Positions 18,528 to 27,591 of a stretch of 64,000 nt of DNA are shown one piece after another. The stretch is from Chitinophagaceae bacterium (lineage in GTDB: Bacteria; Bacteroidota; Bacteroidia; Chitinophagales; Chitinophagaceae). Position 1 is the stretch's first letter; the number at the start of each line of letters is the position of its first letter. The position numbers were made by a program, and so were the translations under genes. Under the pieces are notes generated by a model. It did no database searches. It worked only from the letters and a program-made list of their open reading frames with translations, and was not told where the DNA came from. The DNA is taken from assembly GCA_020403455.1 (NCBI GenBank), contig JADBXP010000001.1, positions 62,001-126,000 on the forward strand. The letters are read 5' to 3'.

Positions 18528-19099
18528 GTACTGTAAAATATACACCCAGACTTGCAGACAAATATTCTCGTGATGTTGTTCCTGCATTGATGAAAAAATT
18601 CTCTTACGGCTCTGTAATGCAGGCACCCCGTCTGGAAAAAATTTGCATCAACCGTGGTGTTAACGGAGCTGTTTCTGATAAAAAATTGGTTGACATCGCT
18701 GTAGATGAACTGACCACGATTACCGGACAAAAAGCCGTGCCTACCACTTCCAAGAAAGATATTTCCAACTTCAAACTTCGTCGTGGAATGCCCATCGGTG
18801 CACGTGTTACTCTTCGCGGAGCTAAAATGTACGAATTCCTCGATAGACTCGTATCCGTAGCCCTGCCGCGTGTACGTGACTTCAAAGGTATCAGCGACAA
18901 AGCATTCGATGGAAGAGGAAATTATACCCTCGGAGTTACCGAGCAAATCATTTTCCCTGAAATCGATATCGACAAGGTGAATAAAATTACAGGTCTCGAC
19001 ATCACCTTCGTTACCACTGCCCAATCCAATGAAGAAGCTTTCGAATTACTGAAAGAATTGGGTATGCCCTTCAAAAACGTTAAAAAAGAAAACAACTAA
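18524..19099 (+). CDS. rplE: 50S ribosomal protein L5
   Basis: L5 binds 5S rRNA and forms part of the central protuberance. The 191-aa product has the family motifs [29 protein letters not shown] and [20 protein letters not shown]. It is slightly longer than the roughly 180-aa norm. It overlaps rplX by 4 nt and lies 5 nt before rpsN. Confidence 0.99.
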   Translation: MSTVKYTPRLADKYSRDVVPALMKKFSYGSVMQAPRLEKICINRGVNGAVSDKKLVDIAVDELTTITGQKAVPTTSKKDISNFKLRRGMPIGARVTLRGAKMYEFLDRLVSVALPRVRDFKGISDKAFDGRGNYTLGVTEQIIFPEIDIDKVNKITGLDITFVTTAQSNEEAFELLKELGMPFKNVKKENN

Positions 19100-19104
19100 T
19101 ACAC

Positions 19105-19374
19105 ATGGCAAAAGAATCCATCAAAGCCAGACAGCGTAAGCGTGAAAAAATGGTAGCTAAATATGCCGACAAAAGAAAGGCATTGAAAGATGCAGGTGAT
19201 TATGCCGCTCTTGACAAGCTTCCTAAAAACGCGTCACCCGTGCGATTGAAAAATCGTTGCCGACTGACCGGACGCCCTAAAGGGTACATGCGCTTCTTCG
19301 GTATCTCCCGGATTATGTTCCGTGATATGGCGCTGAATGGCATTATCCCAGGCGTTAAGAAAGCCAGCTGGTAA
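19105..19374 (+). CDS. rpsN: 30S ribosomal protein S14, zinc-independent type
   Basis: S14 belongs to the 30S head. The 89-aa product [14 protein letters not shown]...[26 protein letters not shown] has a single Cys and no CxxC pairs. It is therefore the long zinc-free form rather than the short zinc-binding form. It is in canonical order between rplE and rpsH. Confidence 0.98.
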   Translation: MAKESIKARQRKREKMVAKYADKRKALKDAGDYAALDKLPKNASPVRLKNRCRLTGRPKGYMRFFGISRIMFRDMALNGIIPGVKKASW

Positions 19375-19419
19375 TACGTGTGATAAAAATAAATTCTGAA
19401 CTGATTTAATTCAATCAAT

Positions 19420-19818
19420 ATGGTAACAGATCCGATAGCAGACTTCCTCACCAGAATCCGCAACGCTCAAATGGCCGGTCACAGACTGGTGGAGATCCCT
19501 GCTTCTAATATGAAAAAGCGGTTGACTGAAATTTTGTATGAGCAAGGGTACATCCTGAAATACAAATTTGAAGATGACAACAAGCAAGGTGTCATTAAGA
19601 TAGCATTGAAATACGATCCGCAAACAAAACAGGCAGCTATCCGCTCTCTGGAAAGAGTTAGTCGCCCCGGTCTGCGTCAATATGCTAAACCTGCTGAAAT
19701 TAAACGCGTAATCAACGGTCTGGGAGTAGCCATTCTGAGTACCTCCAAAGGCGTTATTACCGACAAACAGGCAAAAGCTCAAAACGTAGGTGGAGAAGTA
19801 CTTTGTTATATTTATTAA
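19420..19818 (+). CDS. rpsH: 30S ribosomal protein S8
   Basis: S8 binds the central domain of 16S rRNA and in E. coli represses the spc operon through a site at rplE. The 132-aa product has [15 protein letters not shown] at the start and the C-terminal block [28 protein letters not shown] 77-nt spacer with a hairpin follows. Confidence 0.98.
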   Translation: MVTDPIADFLTRIRNAQMAGHRLVEIPASNMKKRLTEILYEQGYILKYKFEDDNKQGVIKIALKYDPQTKQAAIRSLERVSRPGLRQYAKPAEIKRVINGLGVAILSTSKGVITDKQAKAQNVGGEVLCYIY

Positions 19819-19822
19819 TCGG

Positions 19823-19871
19823 GTTGGAATCGCTCATTTAAGCCTTTAGTCGGGGCTGAAACCGATCCAAC
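19823..19871 (+). promoter_or_regulatory. Hairpin in the rpsH-rplF spacer
   Basis: GTTGGA (19823-19828) pairs with TCCAAC (19866-19871), followed inward by TCG/CGA after a one-base bulge and by an AGCC/GGCT stem. It ends 24 nt before the rplF start. No T run follows directly, so regulation or processing is more likely than termination. Confidence 0.45.
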
Positions 19872-19895
19872 ATTCAATAAAAAAAAGAAACGACT

Positions 19896-20450
19896 ATGTC
19901 TCGTATAGGAAAACAACCCATCAGTATCCCTTCAGGCGTTACAGTTTCTGTTAACGCAGAACACATCGTAACTGTAAAGGGGCCCAAAGGTGAACTCAAA
20001 GAAGCAATCAACCGCGATATCGTGGTTGAAGTTAATGACGGTCAAATTAACCTTACCCGTCCTACCAATCAGATTCGCCACCGCGCTATGCACGGACTCT
20101 ACCGCGCACTGATCGCTAATATGGTGAAAGGAGTAACGGAAGGTTTCAAAAAAGACCTTGAGCTGGTAGGGGTGGGTTATAAAGCGGCCAACACTGGTAA
20201 TGTTCTTGACCTCGCTTTGGGTTATTCTCACAACATCATTTTTGAAATTCCCAAGGAATTGAAGGTGACCACAGTAACAGAAAAAGGTCAGAACCCTAAG
20301 ATTTTCCTCGAAGGCGTTGATAAGCAACTGATCGGTCAGGTAGCTGCTAAACTACGTAGCCTCAGAAAGCCTGAGCCATACAAAGGAAAGGGTGTTAAAT
20401 ATGTGGGTGAGCAACTGAGAAGAAAAGCAGGTAAGGCTGCAGGTAAATAA
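19896..20450 (+). CDS. rplF: 50S ribosomal protein L6
   Basis: L6 sits near the sarcin-ricin loop and the factor-binding site. The 184-aa product has the start MSRIGKQPISIPSGV, the central GFKKDLELVGVGYKA and the C-terminal RKPEPYKGKGVKYVGEQL motifs. It follows rpsH in the usual order. Confidence 0.99.
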   Translation: MSRIGKQPISIPSGVTVSVNAEHIVTVKGPKGELKEAINRDIVVEVNDGQINLTRPTNQIRHRAMHGLYRALIANMVKGVTEGFKKDLELVGVGYKAANTGNVLDLALGYSHNIIFEIPKELKVTTVTEKGQNPKIFLEGVDKQLIGQVAAKLRSLRKPEPYKGKGVKYVGEQLRRKAGKAAGK

Positions 20451-20466
20451 ACAAGTTAGTAAATCA

Positions 20467-20487
20467 GTTTCCGGCAGAATCGGAAAC
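20467..20487 (+). promoter_or_regulatory. Hairpin in the rplF-rplR spacer
   Basis: A perfect 7-bp stem GTTTCCG/CGGAAAC with a 7-nt loop lies 14 nt before the rplR ATG and is followed by an A run. On the plus strand it is not terminator-like. Confidence 0.45.
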
Positions 20488-20501
20488 AAAAAAAACATAC
20501 C

Positions 20502-20852
20502 ATGAGTAAATTGATTCAAAGGCAGAAAATCAGATACCGCATTCGCAAGAAAATAGCCGGTACCTCTTTGAAACCCCGCCTGTCTGTTTTCAGAAGCAAT
20601 GCAGAAATCTATGCACAACTGATTGATGACGATAATGGAGTAACCTTAGCTGCTGCTTCTTCTTTGGATAAAGATATCCAGGCACAAAAAGGTACCAAAA
20701 TAGAAAAGGCAAAGCTTGTAGGTAATGCCATAGCCCAAAAAGCACAGGCACTGGGTCTACAAGGATGTGTTTTCGACAGAGGTGGTAATCTCTATCACGG
20801 AAGAGTTAAATCAGTAGCTGACGGTGCACGTGAAGGAGGTCTTCAATTCTAA
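20502..20852 (+). CDS. rplR: 50S ribosomal protein L18
   Basis: L18 binds 5S rRNA next to L5. The 116-aa product has [23 protein letters not shown] text near its start and ends with the standard [23 protein letters not shown] block. A 51-nt spacer with a perfect hairpin precedes it. Confidence 0.98.
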   Translation: MSKLIQRQKIRYRIRKKIAGTSLKPRLSVFRSNAEIYAQLIDDDNGVTLAAASSLDKDIQAQKGTKIEKAKLVGNAIAQKAQALGLQGCVFDRGGNLYHGRVKSVADGAREGGLQF

Positions 20853-20887
20853 TAATTATCGAATAATCATTCAATCAATCTCAGACA

Positions 20888-21409
20888 ATGTCGAAACTCA
20901 CTGTAAATAAGGTAAAAGCAGCCGGAGAGATGGAACTTAAGGACAAAGTAGTTTCCATCAACCGTGTAGTTAAAACTACCAAAGGTGGTCGTACTTTCAG
21001 TTTCTCCGCACTCGTAGTAGTAGGTAATGAAGGTGGCGTAGTTGGCCACGGATTGGGTAAAGCCAAGGAAGTTCAGGAAGCCATCTCTAAGGGAATAGAA
21101 GACGCTAAGAAAAATCTGGTTCGTGTACCTGTTATGCATGGTACAATACCCCACGAACAACTGGCAAAAGATGGTGCTGCTAAAGTGCTCATCAAGCCTG
21201 CTGCACACGGAGCAGGTGTTATCGCGGGAGGTAGCATGCGTGCCGTTTTGGAAAGTGCCGGTGTAACAGACGTACTCGCTAAAAGCCTCGGCTCAGCAAA
21301 CCCACACAACGTGGTGAAAGCAACCATCAAGGCTCTTGCCATGCTCAGAGAACCTGTGCAGGTAGCAAAAACCCGTACCATCAAATTGGCCAAAGTTTTC
21401 AACGGATAA
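20888..21409 (+). CDS. rpsE: 30S ribosomal protein S5
   Basis: S5 is at the mRNA entry site and affects decoding accuracy; the spectinomycin loop lies in its N-terminal half. The 173-aa product has [30 protein letters not shown], the double-stranded RNA-binding-like core and ARLVAPAAHGAG-type text ([15 protein letters not shown]). The Lys of the spectinomycin loop (KTTKGGR) is present. Confidence 0.98.
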   Translation: MSKLTVNKVKAAGEMELKDKVVSINRVVKTTKGGRTFSFSALVVVGNEGGVVGHGLGKAKEVQEAISKGIEDAKKNLVRVPVMHGTIPHEQLAKDGAAKVLIKPAAHGAGVIAGGSMRAVLESAGVTDVLAKSLGSANPHNVVKATIKALAMLREPVQVAKTRTIKLAKVFNG

Positions 21410-21436
21410 TCAGCCGAAACCTGTAAAAATTAAGTC

Positions 21437-21619
21437 ATGAAAAAAATAAAAATCACGCAGATTAAAAGTGGCATCGATCGCCCGGAACGTCAGAAAAAAA
21501 CACTGGCTGCCCTTGGTTTGCGTAAACTCAATGCCTCCAAAGAAGTAGATGCTACCCCGCAAATACTCGGCATGATTCAAAAGGTAACTCACCTGGTAAA
21601 GGTGGAAGAAGTACAGTAA
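21437..21619 (+). CDS. rpmD: 50S ribosomal protein L30
   Basis: L30 is a small 50S protein near 5S rRNA. The 60-aa product KKIKITQIKSGIDRPERQKKTLAALGLRKLN fits the family (IGR-type loop replaced by DRPERQK). It lies between rpsE and rplO as usual. Confidence 0.97.
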   Translation: MKKIKITQIKSGIDRPERQKKTLAALGLRKLNASKEVDATPQILGMIQKVTHLVKVEEVQ

Positions 21620-21690
21620 TACCTACTGATTCCAAACAAAATTATTTTTTAAAGCGAGGGGTGATTCCCCGTAAGTTCAAACATCTGACA

Positions 21691-22140
21691 ATGAAACTGC
21701 ACACACTAAAACCCGCCAAAGGATCAACACACAAAGCAATCCGTATAGGTCGTGGTGAAGCTTCCGGTAAAGGAGGAACTTCTACAAAAGGTAATAAAGG
21801 TGGTCAAAGCCGCGCCGGTTATAAAAGTAAAATGGCCCACGAAGGTGGACAGATGCCTATCCAACGCCGTATTCCTAAGAGAGGATTCACCAACAATAAC
21901 CGCATTTCTTACAAAGTTTTCAACTTGGGGCAAATCGCTCAATTGACCGAAAAATATGCTTTCACCGAGTTTAGCCCGGAAACACTCTATGTGAACGGCC
22001 TCATTGGTAAGACCGATCGCGTAAAACTTCTGGCAAATGGCGAACTTAAGTCGGCTCTTACTTTCAAAGTAAATGCCGCCAGCGAAAAAGCCAAAAACGC
22101 CGTTACTGCCGCAGGTGGTACTATCGAGATTATCGCATAA
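21691..22140 (+). CDS. rplO: 50S ribosomal protein L15
   Basis: L15 is a late-assembly 50S protein. The ATG at 21691 gives 149 aa starting MKLHTLKPAKGSTHK, the conserved family start; a start at 21661 would add ten unrelated residues. The Gly-rich N-terminal extension (GRGEASGKGGTSTKGNKGG) and the IPKRGFTN motif are present. It is followed by secY. Confidence 0.97.
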   Translation: MKLHTLKPAKGSTHKAIRIGRGEASGKGGTSTKGNKGGQSRAGYKSKMAHEGGQMPIQRRIPKRGFTNNNRISYKVFNLGQIAQLTEKYAFTEFSPETLYVNGLIGKTDRVKLLANGELKSALTFKVNAASEKAKNAVTAAGGTIEIIA

Positions 22141-22214
22141 AATATTGTAAATTGCCGTTGCTTGACCGGTGAGTGCACCTGAGAGCGATTTATCAAGTTA
22201 TTAATAGCCATTCA

Positions 22215-23579
22215 GTGAAAAAATTAATACAGACATTAAAGAATATCTGGACCATTGAGGAGCTAAGGGATAAGATTTTACTTACACTGGCATTGGTTCT
22301 GACCTATCGCCTCGGTAATCACATCGTTTTACCCGGACTCGACCCCAACAAAATTGAACAAGCTCAGCAAACAGCCAACAATACTGGCCTGCTGGGTATT
22401 TTCGACATGTTCGCTGGAGGCGGCTTCTCTCAGGCATCCATCCTTGCCTTGGGCATCATGCCCTACATCTCTGCCTCCATCTTCATGCAGTTGATGACCA
22501 TTCTGGTACCTACCCTCCAGAAAATTCAAAAAGATGGAGACAGCGGTCGAAAGAAAATCAATGAATGGACCCGTTACCTCACTGTAATCGTTACCATCTT
22601 CCAGGCCGGTGCTTATGTTGCCTACCTGAATGGTCCCGGTTACCGCGATGCCATCCTACCGGGATTTGAAGGGTCATCCTTCACCTTCTCTACTATCATC
22701 ACGCTGACTGCAGGAACGTTATTCGTAATGTGGCTGGGTGAGAAAATTCAGGACAAAGGTTTGGGTAATGGAACTTCCATCATTATTATGGTCGGAATTC
22801 TTGCCCGTCTGCCCATTTCATTGATTCAAGAATTCAGTACCAAAGAACAACGCGGAGGCGGTGGATTATTGATTTTCCTCGTGGAAGTTGCCATCCTCGT
22901 AATCGTTATCATGGGATTGATTCTCCTGGTGCAGGGTGTCCGCAAAATTCCTGTAAACTACGCTAAACAAATTGTTGGTAATAAGCAATTAGGCGGTGCC
23001 CGCCAGTTCCTGCCCATCAAGGTGAACAGCGCCGGTGTTATGCCCATCATTTTTGCACAAGCCATCATGTTCCTGCCTACCCTGGTGTCATTTACCAACC
23101 TGGATTCAACACAGGGAATCATTAGAATCTTCAATGACCCAAGTAATTTCTGGTACATGCTGATCTATGCAGTTATGGTGATTGGATTCACATTCCTTTA
23201 CACTGCATTGATCTTCAATCCCAAACAAATTGCTGAAGATCTCAAGAAAAACAACGGATTTGTTCCCGGTGTTAAACCCGGACAGCCAACAGCTGATTTT
23301 ATAGGAGGCATCATGGATAAGATTACCCTTCCCGGTGCCATCTTCCTGGCTTTCGTTGGTATCATGCCCGGCTTTGCTCAACGCCTGAATGTAACCCAGG
23401 GATTCAGCTCTTTCTTCGGAGGAACTTCTTTGTTGATCATGGTTGGTGTTATTTTGGACACACTTCAGCAAATTGAAACCTACCTTTTGATGCGTCAGTA
23501 TGATGGTTTGATGAAGAGCGGCAGAATACAAGGTCGTCAGCCGGTTGGAACAACAACAACCACTACTACAACCATTTAA
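22215..23579 (+). CDS. secY: Protein translocase subunit SecY
   Basis: SecY is the channel of the Sec translocase in the inner membrane. Read from GTG at 22215 the product has 454 aa (MKKLIQTLKNIWTIEELRDK), matching the usual Bacteroidota start; an ATG at 22173 would add 14 odd residues. About ten membrane segments are visible, with the conserved GLGNGTSIIIMVGI loop and GVRKIPVNYAKQIVG. The C terminus ends in a Thr run. It is the last gene before the cluster terminator at 23601-23637. Confidence 0.97.
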   Translation: MKKLIQTLKNIWTIEELRDKILLTLALVLTYRLGNHIVLPGLDPNKIEQAQQTANNTGLLGIFDMFAGGGFSQASILALGIMPYISASIFMQLMTILVPTLQKIQKDGDSGRKKINEWTRYLTVIVTIFQAGAYVAYLNGPGYRDAILPGFEGSSFTFSTIITLTAGTLFVMWLGEKIQDKGLGNGTSIIIMVGILARLPISLIQEFSTKEQRGGGGLLIFLVEVAILVIVIMGLILLVQGVRKIPVNYAKQIVGNKQLGGARQFLPIKVNSAGVMPIIFAQAIMFLPTLVSFTNLDSTQGIIRIFNDPSNFWYMLIYAVMVIGFTFLYTALIFNPKQIAEDLKKNNGFVPGVKPGQPTADFIGGIMDKITLPGAIFLAFVGIMPGFAQRLNVTQGFSSFFGGTSLLIMVGVILDTLQQIETYLLMRQYDGLMKSGRIQGRQPVGTTTTTTTTI

Positions 23580-23600
23580 ATGAAATAAGTAAAAATCTAT

Positions 23601-23637
23601 AACCTGTCAGGCATTGCCCGGCAGGTTTATTTTTTTC
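23601..23637 (+). terminator. Terminator/attenuator between secY and map
   Basis: AACCTGTC (23601-23608) pairs with GGCAGGTT (23620-23627) with one G-T. An inner GGC-ATT-GCC stem extends the fold, and a T-rich tract follows up to about 23637. The map ORF opens less than 20 nt later without a promoter between, so partial read-through is likely. Confidence 0.8.
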
Positions 23638-23654
23638 TAACAAGCATGGATGTT

Positions 23655-24458
23655 ATGATGTTTTGTAAGACGGATAGTGAGGTACAATTGATGAAAGAGT
23701 CAGCTTTGCTGGTAAGCAATTCTTTAGCAGAAGTTGCGAAAGTTCTTCGCGCGGGCATGACTACCCTCCAGATTGATAAAATGTGCAATGAATACATCCG
23801 GGATCATAAAGCTATTCCTTCCTTCTTCCAATACAGAGGGTATCCTCATAACATTTGTGCATCTGTCAATGATGTTGTCGTACACGGTTTTCCCGATAAC
23901 AAACCACTGAAAGAGGGTGATGTTGTTTCAATAGACATTGGGGTTATTTTGAACGGCTGGCACGGTGATCATGCTTATACTTTTGTATTGGGAGAAGCCG
24001 ATACAACTGTTTTACAATTGGTGAAAGTGACGAAAGATTCTCTTTATCTCGGTATTGAAAAGGCAATCGTTAACAACAGAATAGGAGATATATCCTTCGC
24101 TATACAGGATTATGTAGAGAGAAAGCACCAGTACGGAGTTGTGAGGGAATTGGTGGGACACGGTTTGGGAAAACAACTTCACGAAGACCCCCAGGTACCT
24201 AACTATGGTAAACGAGGTTCAGGACCCCGCCTAAAAGAAAACCTTGTACTTGCTATCGAGCCAATGATAACGCTCGGTTCCAGAGAAATTTTTACAGATG
24301 ATGATGGATGGACAGTTCGAACTCGGGACGGGAAAACGGCAGTCCACTTTGAGCATGACGTTTGTGTTAAAAAGAACAAAGCACTAGTTCTGTCTGATTA
24401 TAGCATCATCGAACAGGCTGAGAAAGGCAACCAAAATCTCAACAGTTCTTATTATTGA
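23655..24458 (+). CDS. map: Type I methionine aminopeptidase
   Basis: It removes the N-terminal Met from new proteins. The 267-aa product starts MMFCKTDSEVQLMKES; the in-frame ATGs at 23646 and 23658 are alternatives. The M24 metal ligands are visible: DVVSIDIGVILNGWHGDHAYTF (two Asp), ELVGHGLGKQLHEDP (His) and AIEPMIT (Glu), with the final Glu in AVHFEHDV. It is located right after secY, as in many Bacteroidota, but infA-rpmJ do not follow. It depends on read-through of the terminator or an unseen promoter. Confidence 0.96.
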   Translation: MMFCKTDSEVQLMKESALLVSNSLAEVAKVLRAGMTTLQIDKMCNEYIRDHKAIPSFFQYRGYPHNICASVNDVVVHGFPDNKPLKEGDVVSIDIGVILNGWHGDHAYTFVLGEADTTVLQLVKVTKDSLYLGIEKAIVNNRIGDISFAIQDYVERKHQYGVVRELVGHGLGKQLHEDPQVPNYGKRGSGPRLKENLVLAIEPMITLGSREIFTDDDGWTVRTRDGKTAVHFEHDVCVKKNKALVLSDYSIIEQAEKGNQNLNSSYY

Positions 24459-24486
24459 TTGGCGGGATGCTTCCTATCTTTAAGGT

Positions 24487-26013
24487 ATGAAAAAGCTTCC
24501 CTTTCTGCTACTTCTCCTGCTGAGTAACCAACTCTGCTCACAGACCGACCCCTCACAACGTATCACTGCTTTTTGTCAGCAACAGCAAAATGAATGGCTA
24601 CAGGAATTCATTTCCTTTGTCCGTTTACCCAATACACCCCTCAATGAATACCACACCCGATTGAATACCACCTTTATGGTGAACCTGATGCGCAGTTCCG
24701 GGATAGAACGCGTTCAATTGCTCTCTGCGTCATCCCCCAATGTTCCCCCGGCAATTTACGGAGAGGTAAATGTGCCGGGTGCAACACGCACCATTGTTTT
24801 GTATGCTCATTACGATGGACAACCGGCAGATAGTACTCGTTGGTATCCGGGTTGGCACCCCTTTCGTCCATTGATTGTTGAGGGTAACCCTTCAACAGGA
24901 TATAAACCTGTTGAAGAAAATTCAATGACAAGGAAACCATCCCCTGATTGGCGCATCACAGGAAGGGGCAGTGCGGATGATAAAGCGGGCGTTTTTGCAA
25001 TCATCAAAGCTTACCAAACACTCCGGCAATTGAACATCAAGCCCACTGTTAACCTGAAGTTTTTCTTTGAAGGTGAGGAAGAGGTCGGATCTACTCATTT
25101 GCCTGAAATTCTTACCCGACATGCGAGCTTACTGAAAAGTGATGGATGGATCATCTGTGATGGACCGGAGCATGCTTCCGGTGCACCACAAATGTTTTTA
25201 GGCGTTCGTGGTGATGCAGGAATGGAACTGACAGTCTATGGAAGCAACCGTCCCTTGCACAGTGGTCATTACGGAAACTGGGCACCTAATCCAGCACTTC
25301 TGCTCAGCCATCTATTGGTATCCATGAAGAACCTCAATGGCCAGGTGTTGATCAATAATTTTTACGATTCCATTACTCCATTGAACACCGATGAACAAGC
25401 CGCACTGGATGCACTGCCTGTTATGGACAATGATTTGAAACGTTCATTGGGTTTTAGCCGGGCCGAGGCAGGAAGTCGGGGGTTATCAGCTTCTTTGTTG
25501 TTGCCTTCGTTGAACATCAATGGTATTCAAAGCGCCGCTACCGGAGTTTTAGCAAGTAACATTATTCCATCTATTGCTACAGCCACTCTTGACCTCAGAT
25601 TGGTTCCGGGAATTGATTATCAAGTGCAGCAGCAGCGCGTGGAAGATCATATCCGGGAACAGGGATTTTATATTACAAGCGGAATACCTACCGATGAAGA
25701 AAGAAAAAAATATGATCGCATCATTCAGGTGAAAAGAAAATCCGGCTACAATGCACAGAAAACGCCCATCGATCATCCTTTAGCAGTTGCTGTGATACAG
25801 GCACTTCGACAACATACGCAAAATCGTTTACTGGTAGTTCCACTGATGGGAGGAAGCTTACCCTTGTATATGTTCCGTCAATTTGCAGGTGCTTATCCTA
25901 TTACAGTTCCCATTGCGAATTATGACAATAACCAACATGCAGAAAATGAAAATCTGCGTCTGGGTAATCTTTGGACAGGTATTGAAAAAATGGCTGCACT
26001 GATGCGTATGTAA
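24487..26013 (+). CDS. Secreted M20/M28-like dipeptidase (ArgE/DapE/CPG2 family)
   Basis: This 508-aa zinc peptidase has a signal peptide (MKKLPFLLLLLLSNQLCSQ), so it probably acts in the periplasm. Metal and catalytic motifs of family M20 are present: YAHYDGQPAD (His and Asp), GRGSADDKAGV (bridging Asp), FFEGEEEVGS (catalytic and metal Glu), ICDGPE, and NQHAENENLRLGN (last His). The lid domain lies between about residues 245 and 390 (LHSGHYGNWAPNP). Peptide scavenging is the likely role; the exact substrate cannot be told. A near-consensus -7 box TATCTTTA at 24475-24482 suggests a separate, almost leaderless transcript. Confidence 0.9.
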   Translation: MKKLPFLLLLLLSNQLCSQTDPSQRITAFCQQQQNEWLQEFISFVRLPNTPLNEYHTRLNTTFMVNLMRSSGIERVQLLSASSPNVPPAIYGEVNVPGATRTIVLYAHYDGQPADSTRWYPGWHPFRPLIVEGNPSTGYKPVEENSMTRKPSPDWRITGRGSADDKAGVFAIIKAYQTLRQLNIKPTVNLKFFFEGEEEVGSTHLPEILTRHASLLKSDGWIICDGPEHASGAPQMFLGVRGDAGMELTVYGSNRPLHSGHYGNWAPNPALLLSHLLVSMKNLNGQVLINNFYDSITPLNTDEQAALDALPVMDNDLKRSLGFSRAEAGSRGLSASLLLPSLNINGIQSAATGVLASNIIPSIATATLDLRLVPGIDYQVQQQRVEDHIREQGFYITSGIPTDEERKKYDRIIQVKRKSGYNAQKTPIDHPLAVAVIQALRQHTQNRLLVVPLMGGSLPLYMFRQFAGAYPITVPIANYDNNQHAENENLRLGNLWTGIEKMAALMRM

Positions 26014-26015
26014 GT

Positions 26016-27260
26016 ATGAAGAATAAAAAATTAATCGTCGTTGGGGGAGGAGCTGCCGGTTTTTTTTGCGCCATCAATGCAGCAAGAATTCAGCCCGATC
26101 TGGAAGTTATTCTTTTAGAAAAATCAGCACGTTACTTATCCAAAGTACGCATTAGTGGAGGAGGGAGATGTAATGTAACCCATGCCTGCTTTGATGTCGA
26201 CGCTATGAGTAAGCTTTATCCAAGAGGAGCCCGACTGATGAAAAATCTATTGCACCAGTTTGGACCCCATGAGACGATACAATGGTTTCAGGAGAGGGGC
26301 GTTGAATTGGTAACGGAAGCCGATGGCAGAATGTTTCCCTCTACCAATGACGCTCAAACCATAGTAGATTGTTTAATTAGAGATGCTGAAAAATATAGGG
26401 TCAAATTACTTTTACACCAGGAGGTTATAGCCGTCGAAAAAGAAAATACGTTCACTGTTTTCACTGCCGATGGCAACAAAATGACTGCAGACTTTGTTTT
26501 AATTGCAACGGGAGGATATCCAAAGGCAGAACAATTTTCCTGGATATTAAAATTGGGCCACACCATTGAATCACCCGTACCCTCTCTGTTTACATTTAAC
26601 GTGCCTGATCCGGAACTTAGAAAATTGATGGGTATATCAGTAGATCCGGTGCGCATTTCATTGGTAGGAAACAAATTACAGGTTGTAGGACCGCTTCTCA
26701 TTACCCATTGGGGAATAAGTGGTCCGGCAGCACTCCGACTATCCGCTTTTGCTGCAAGGGAGTTATCGGAGAAATCATACACCGGAAAACTTTCCATCCA
26801 TTGGTTACCAGACTACAATGAGTCGACATTGCGTGCTCAGTGGCAAGAGTGGAGAAAGCAATATGGAGGACAAAAAGTATACTTGCGGTGTCCTTTTACA
26901 CTTCCTTCAAGACTCTGGCATTATTTATTACTGCGGGCAACCATTCCTGAAACCAGAACCTGGGCTGAAATAACTTCCCGCGAACAAAATCAATTGATAG
27001 CAATTTTAGTGGGCACAGAATTGGAATTCAAAGGTAAAACAACATTCAAGGAAGAGTTTGTTACCTGTGGTGGTATCGCGCTCAAAGAAATTCATCCCTC
27101 AACAATGGAAAGTAAAATTCAGCCAGGACTTTACTTTGGCGGGGAAGTAGTAGATGTAGATGGAGTTACGGGGGGCTTTAATTTTCAACATGCATGGGCC
27201 AGTGGATGGGTAGCTGCTAATTCCATAGCCGCTGCATGCAACAAAAAAGCCTCTGTATAA
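26016..27260 (+). CDS. BaiN/HI0933-family FAD-dependent oxidoreductase
   Basis: The 414-aa cytoplasmic flavoprotein starts with a Rossmann dinucleotide motif (VVGGGAAGFFCAINAA), followed by the family block RISGGGRCNVTHA near residue 45-60. Other marks are ATGGYPKAEQFSWILKLGH, LITHWGISGPAAL and the C-terminal FGGEVVDVDGVTGGFNFQHAWASG, which binds FAD. The family includes BaiN of gut bacteria and YhiN; the physiological substrate is mostly unknown. It starts 2 nt after the M20 gene and probably shares its transcript. Its TAA stop sits in the loop of a hairpin that serves as terminator for the opposite strand. Confidence 0.93.
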   Translation: MKNKKLIVVGGGAAGFFCAINAARIQPDLEVILLEKSARYLSKVRISGGGRCNVTHACFDVDAMSKLYPRGARLMKNLLHQFGPHETIQWFQERGVELVTEADGRMFPSTNDAQTIVDCLIRDAEKYRVKLLLHQEVIAVEKENTFTVFTADGNKMTADFVLIATGGYPKAEQFSWILKLGHTIESPVPSLFTFNVPDPELRKLMGISVDPVRISLVGNKLQVVGPLLITHWGISGPAALRLSAFAARELSEKSYTGKLSIHWLPDYNESTLRAQWQEWRKQYGGQKVYLRCPFTLPSRLWHYLLLRATIPETRTWAEITSREQNQLIAILVGTELEFKGKTTFKEEFVTCGGIALKEIHPSTMESKIQPGLYFGGEVVDVDGVTGGFNFQHAWASGWVAANSIAAACNKKASV

Positions 27261-27266
27261 GAGGCC
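27243..27266 (-). terminator. Terminator of the small repeat-protein gene, inside the 3' end of the flavoprotein gene
   Basis: GCCTC/GAGGC (27249-27253 with 27261-27265) forms a stem around a 7-nt loop. On the minus strand it is followed by a run of six T. The plus-strand stop codon TAA at 27258-27260 lies in the loop, so both genes share this element. Confidence 0.7.
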
Positions 27267-27290
27267 TTTGCAAGAATGAATGCATTAGGA

Positions 27291-27542
27291 TTATCCCTTC
27301 CCTTTTTTAGTTGCCGTAGCTTTATTTTCCTTATACCGCATATCCAGCGTACCATCTTTTTTAGTTGGACCTGCAGGCTTTGCGGTTTCCTTATTTGCTT
27401 TGTACCGCATATCAGGGGTTCCATCACTTTTTGTTGGACCTGCTGATTTTGCTGCTTTGGCAGGCTCGGATTTTTTAGTCTGGGCTGTACCTGCTAATGT
27501 GAACAAACAGCAGGTTAAGAGGAAGACGAAAATTTTTTTCAT
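27291..27542 (-). CDS. Small secreted protein with two GPTKxDGTxDMRYKxNK repeats
   Basis: Read from the ATG at 27542 the product has 83 aa. It has a clear signal peptide (MKKIFVFLLTCCLFTLAGTAQ) and then a Lys/Ala-rich mature part with two near-identical 19-residue units, AGPTKSDGTPDMRYKANK and AGPTKKDGTLDMRYKENK, ending in a basic tail. It is predicted to be periplasmic or extracellular and very basic. No known fold or function is recognised. It is downstream of the GH43-like gene on the same strand (49 nt) and may be cotranscribed, with a terminator right after it. Confidence 0.75.
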   Translation of the reverse strand: MKKIFVFLLTCCLFTLAGTAQTKKSEPAKAAKSAGPTKSDGTPDMRYKANKETAKPAGPTKKDGTLDMRYKENKATATKKGKG

Positions 27543-27591
27543 GGCAAGAATTTTTGTTATCCCTAAAATACTAATTTTTTTAATTATCGAA

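Noticed and set aside
18365..19024. 219-aa antisense open frame across rplX and rplE
   Set aside because: It is the complement of two certain ribosomal genes; the sequence has no protein-family features.
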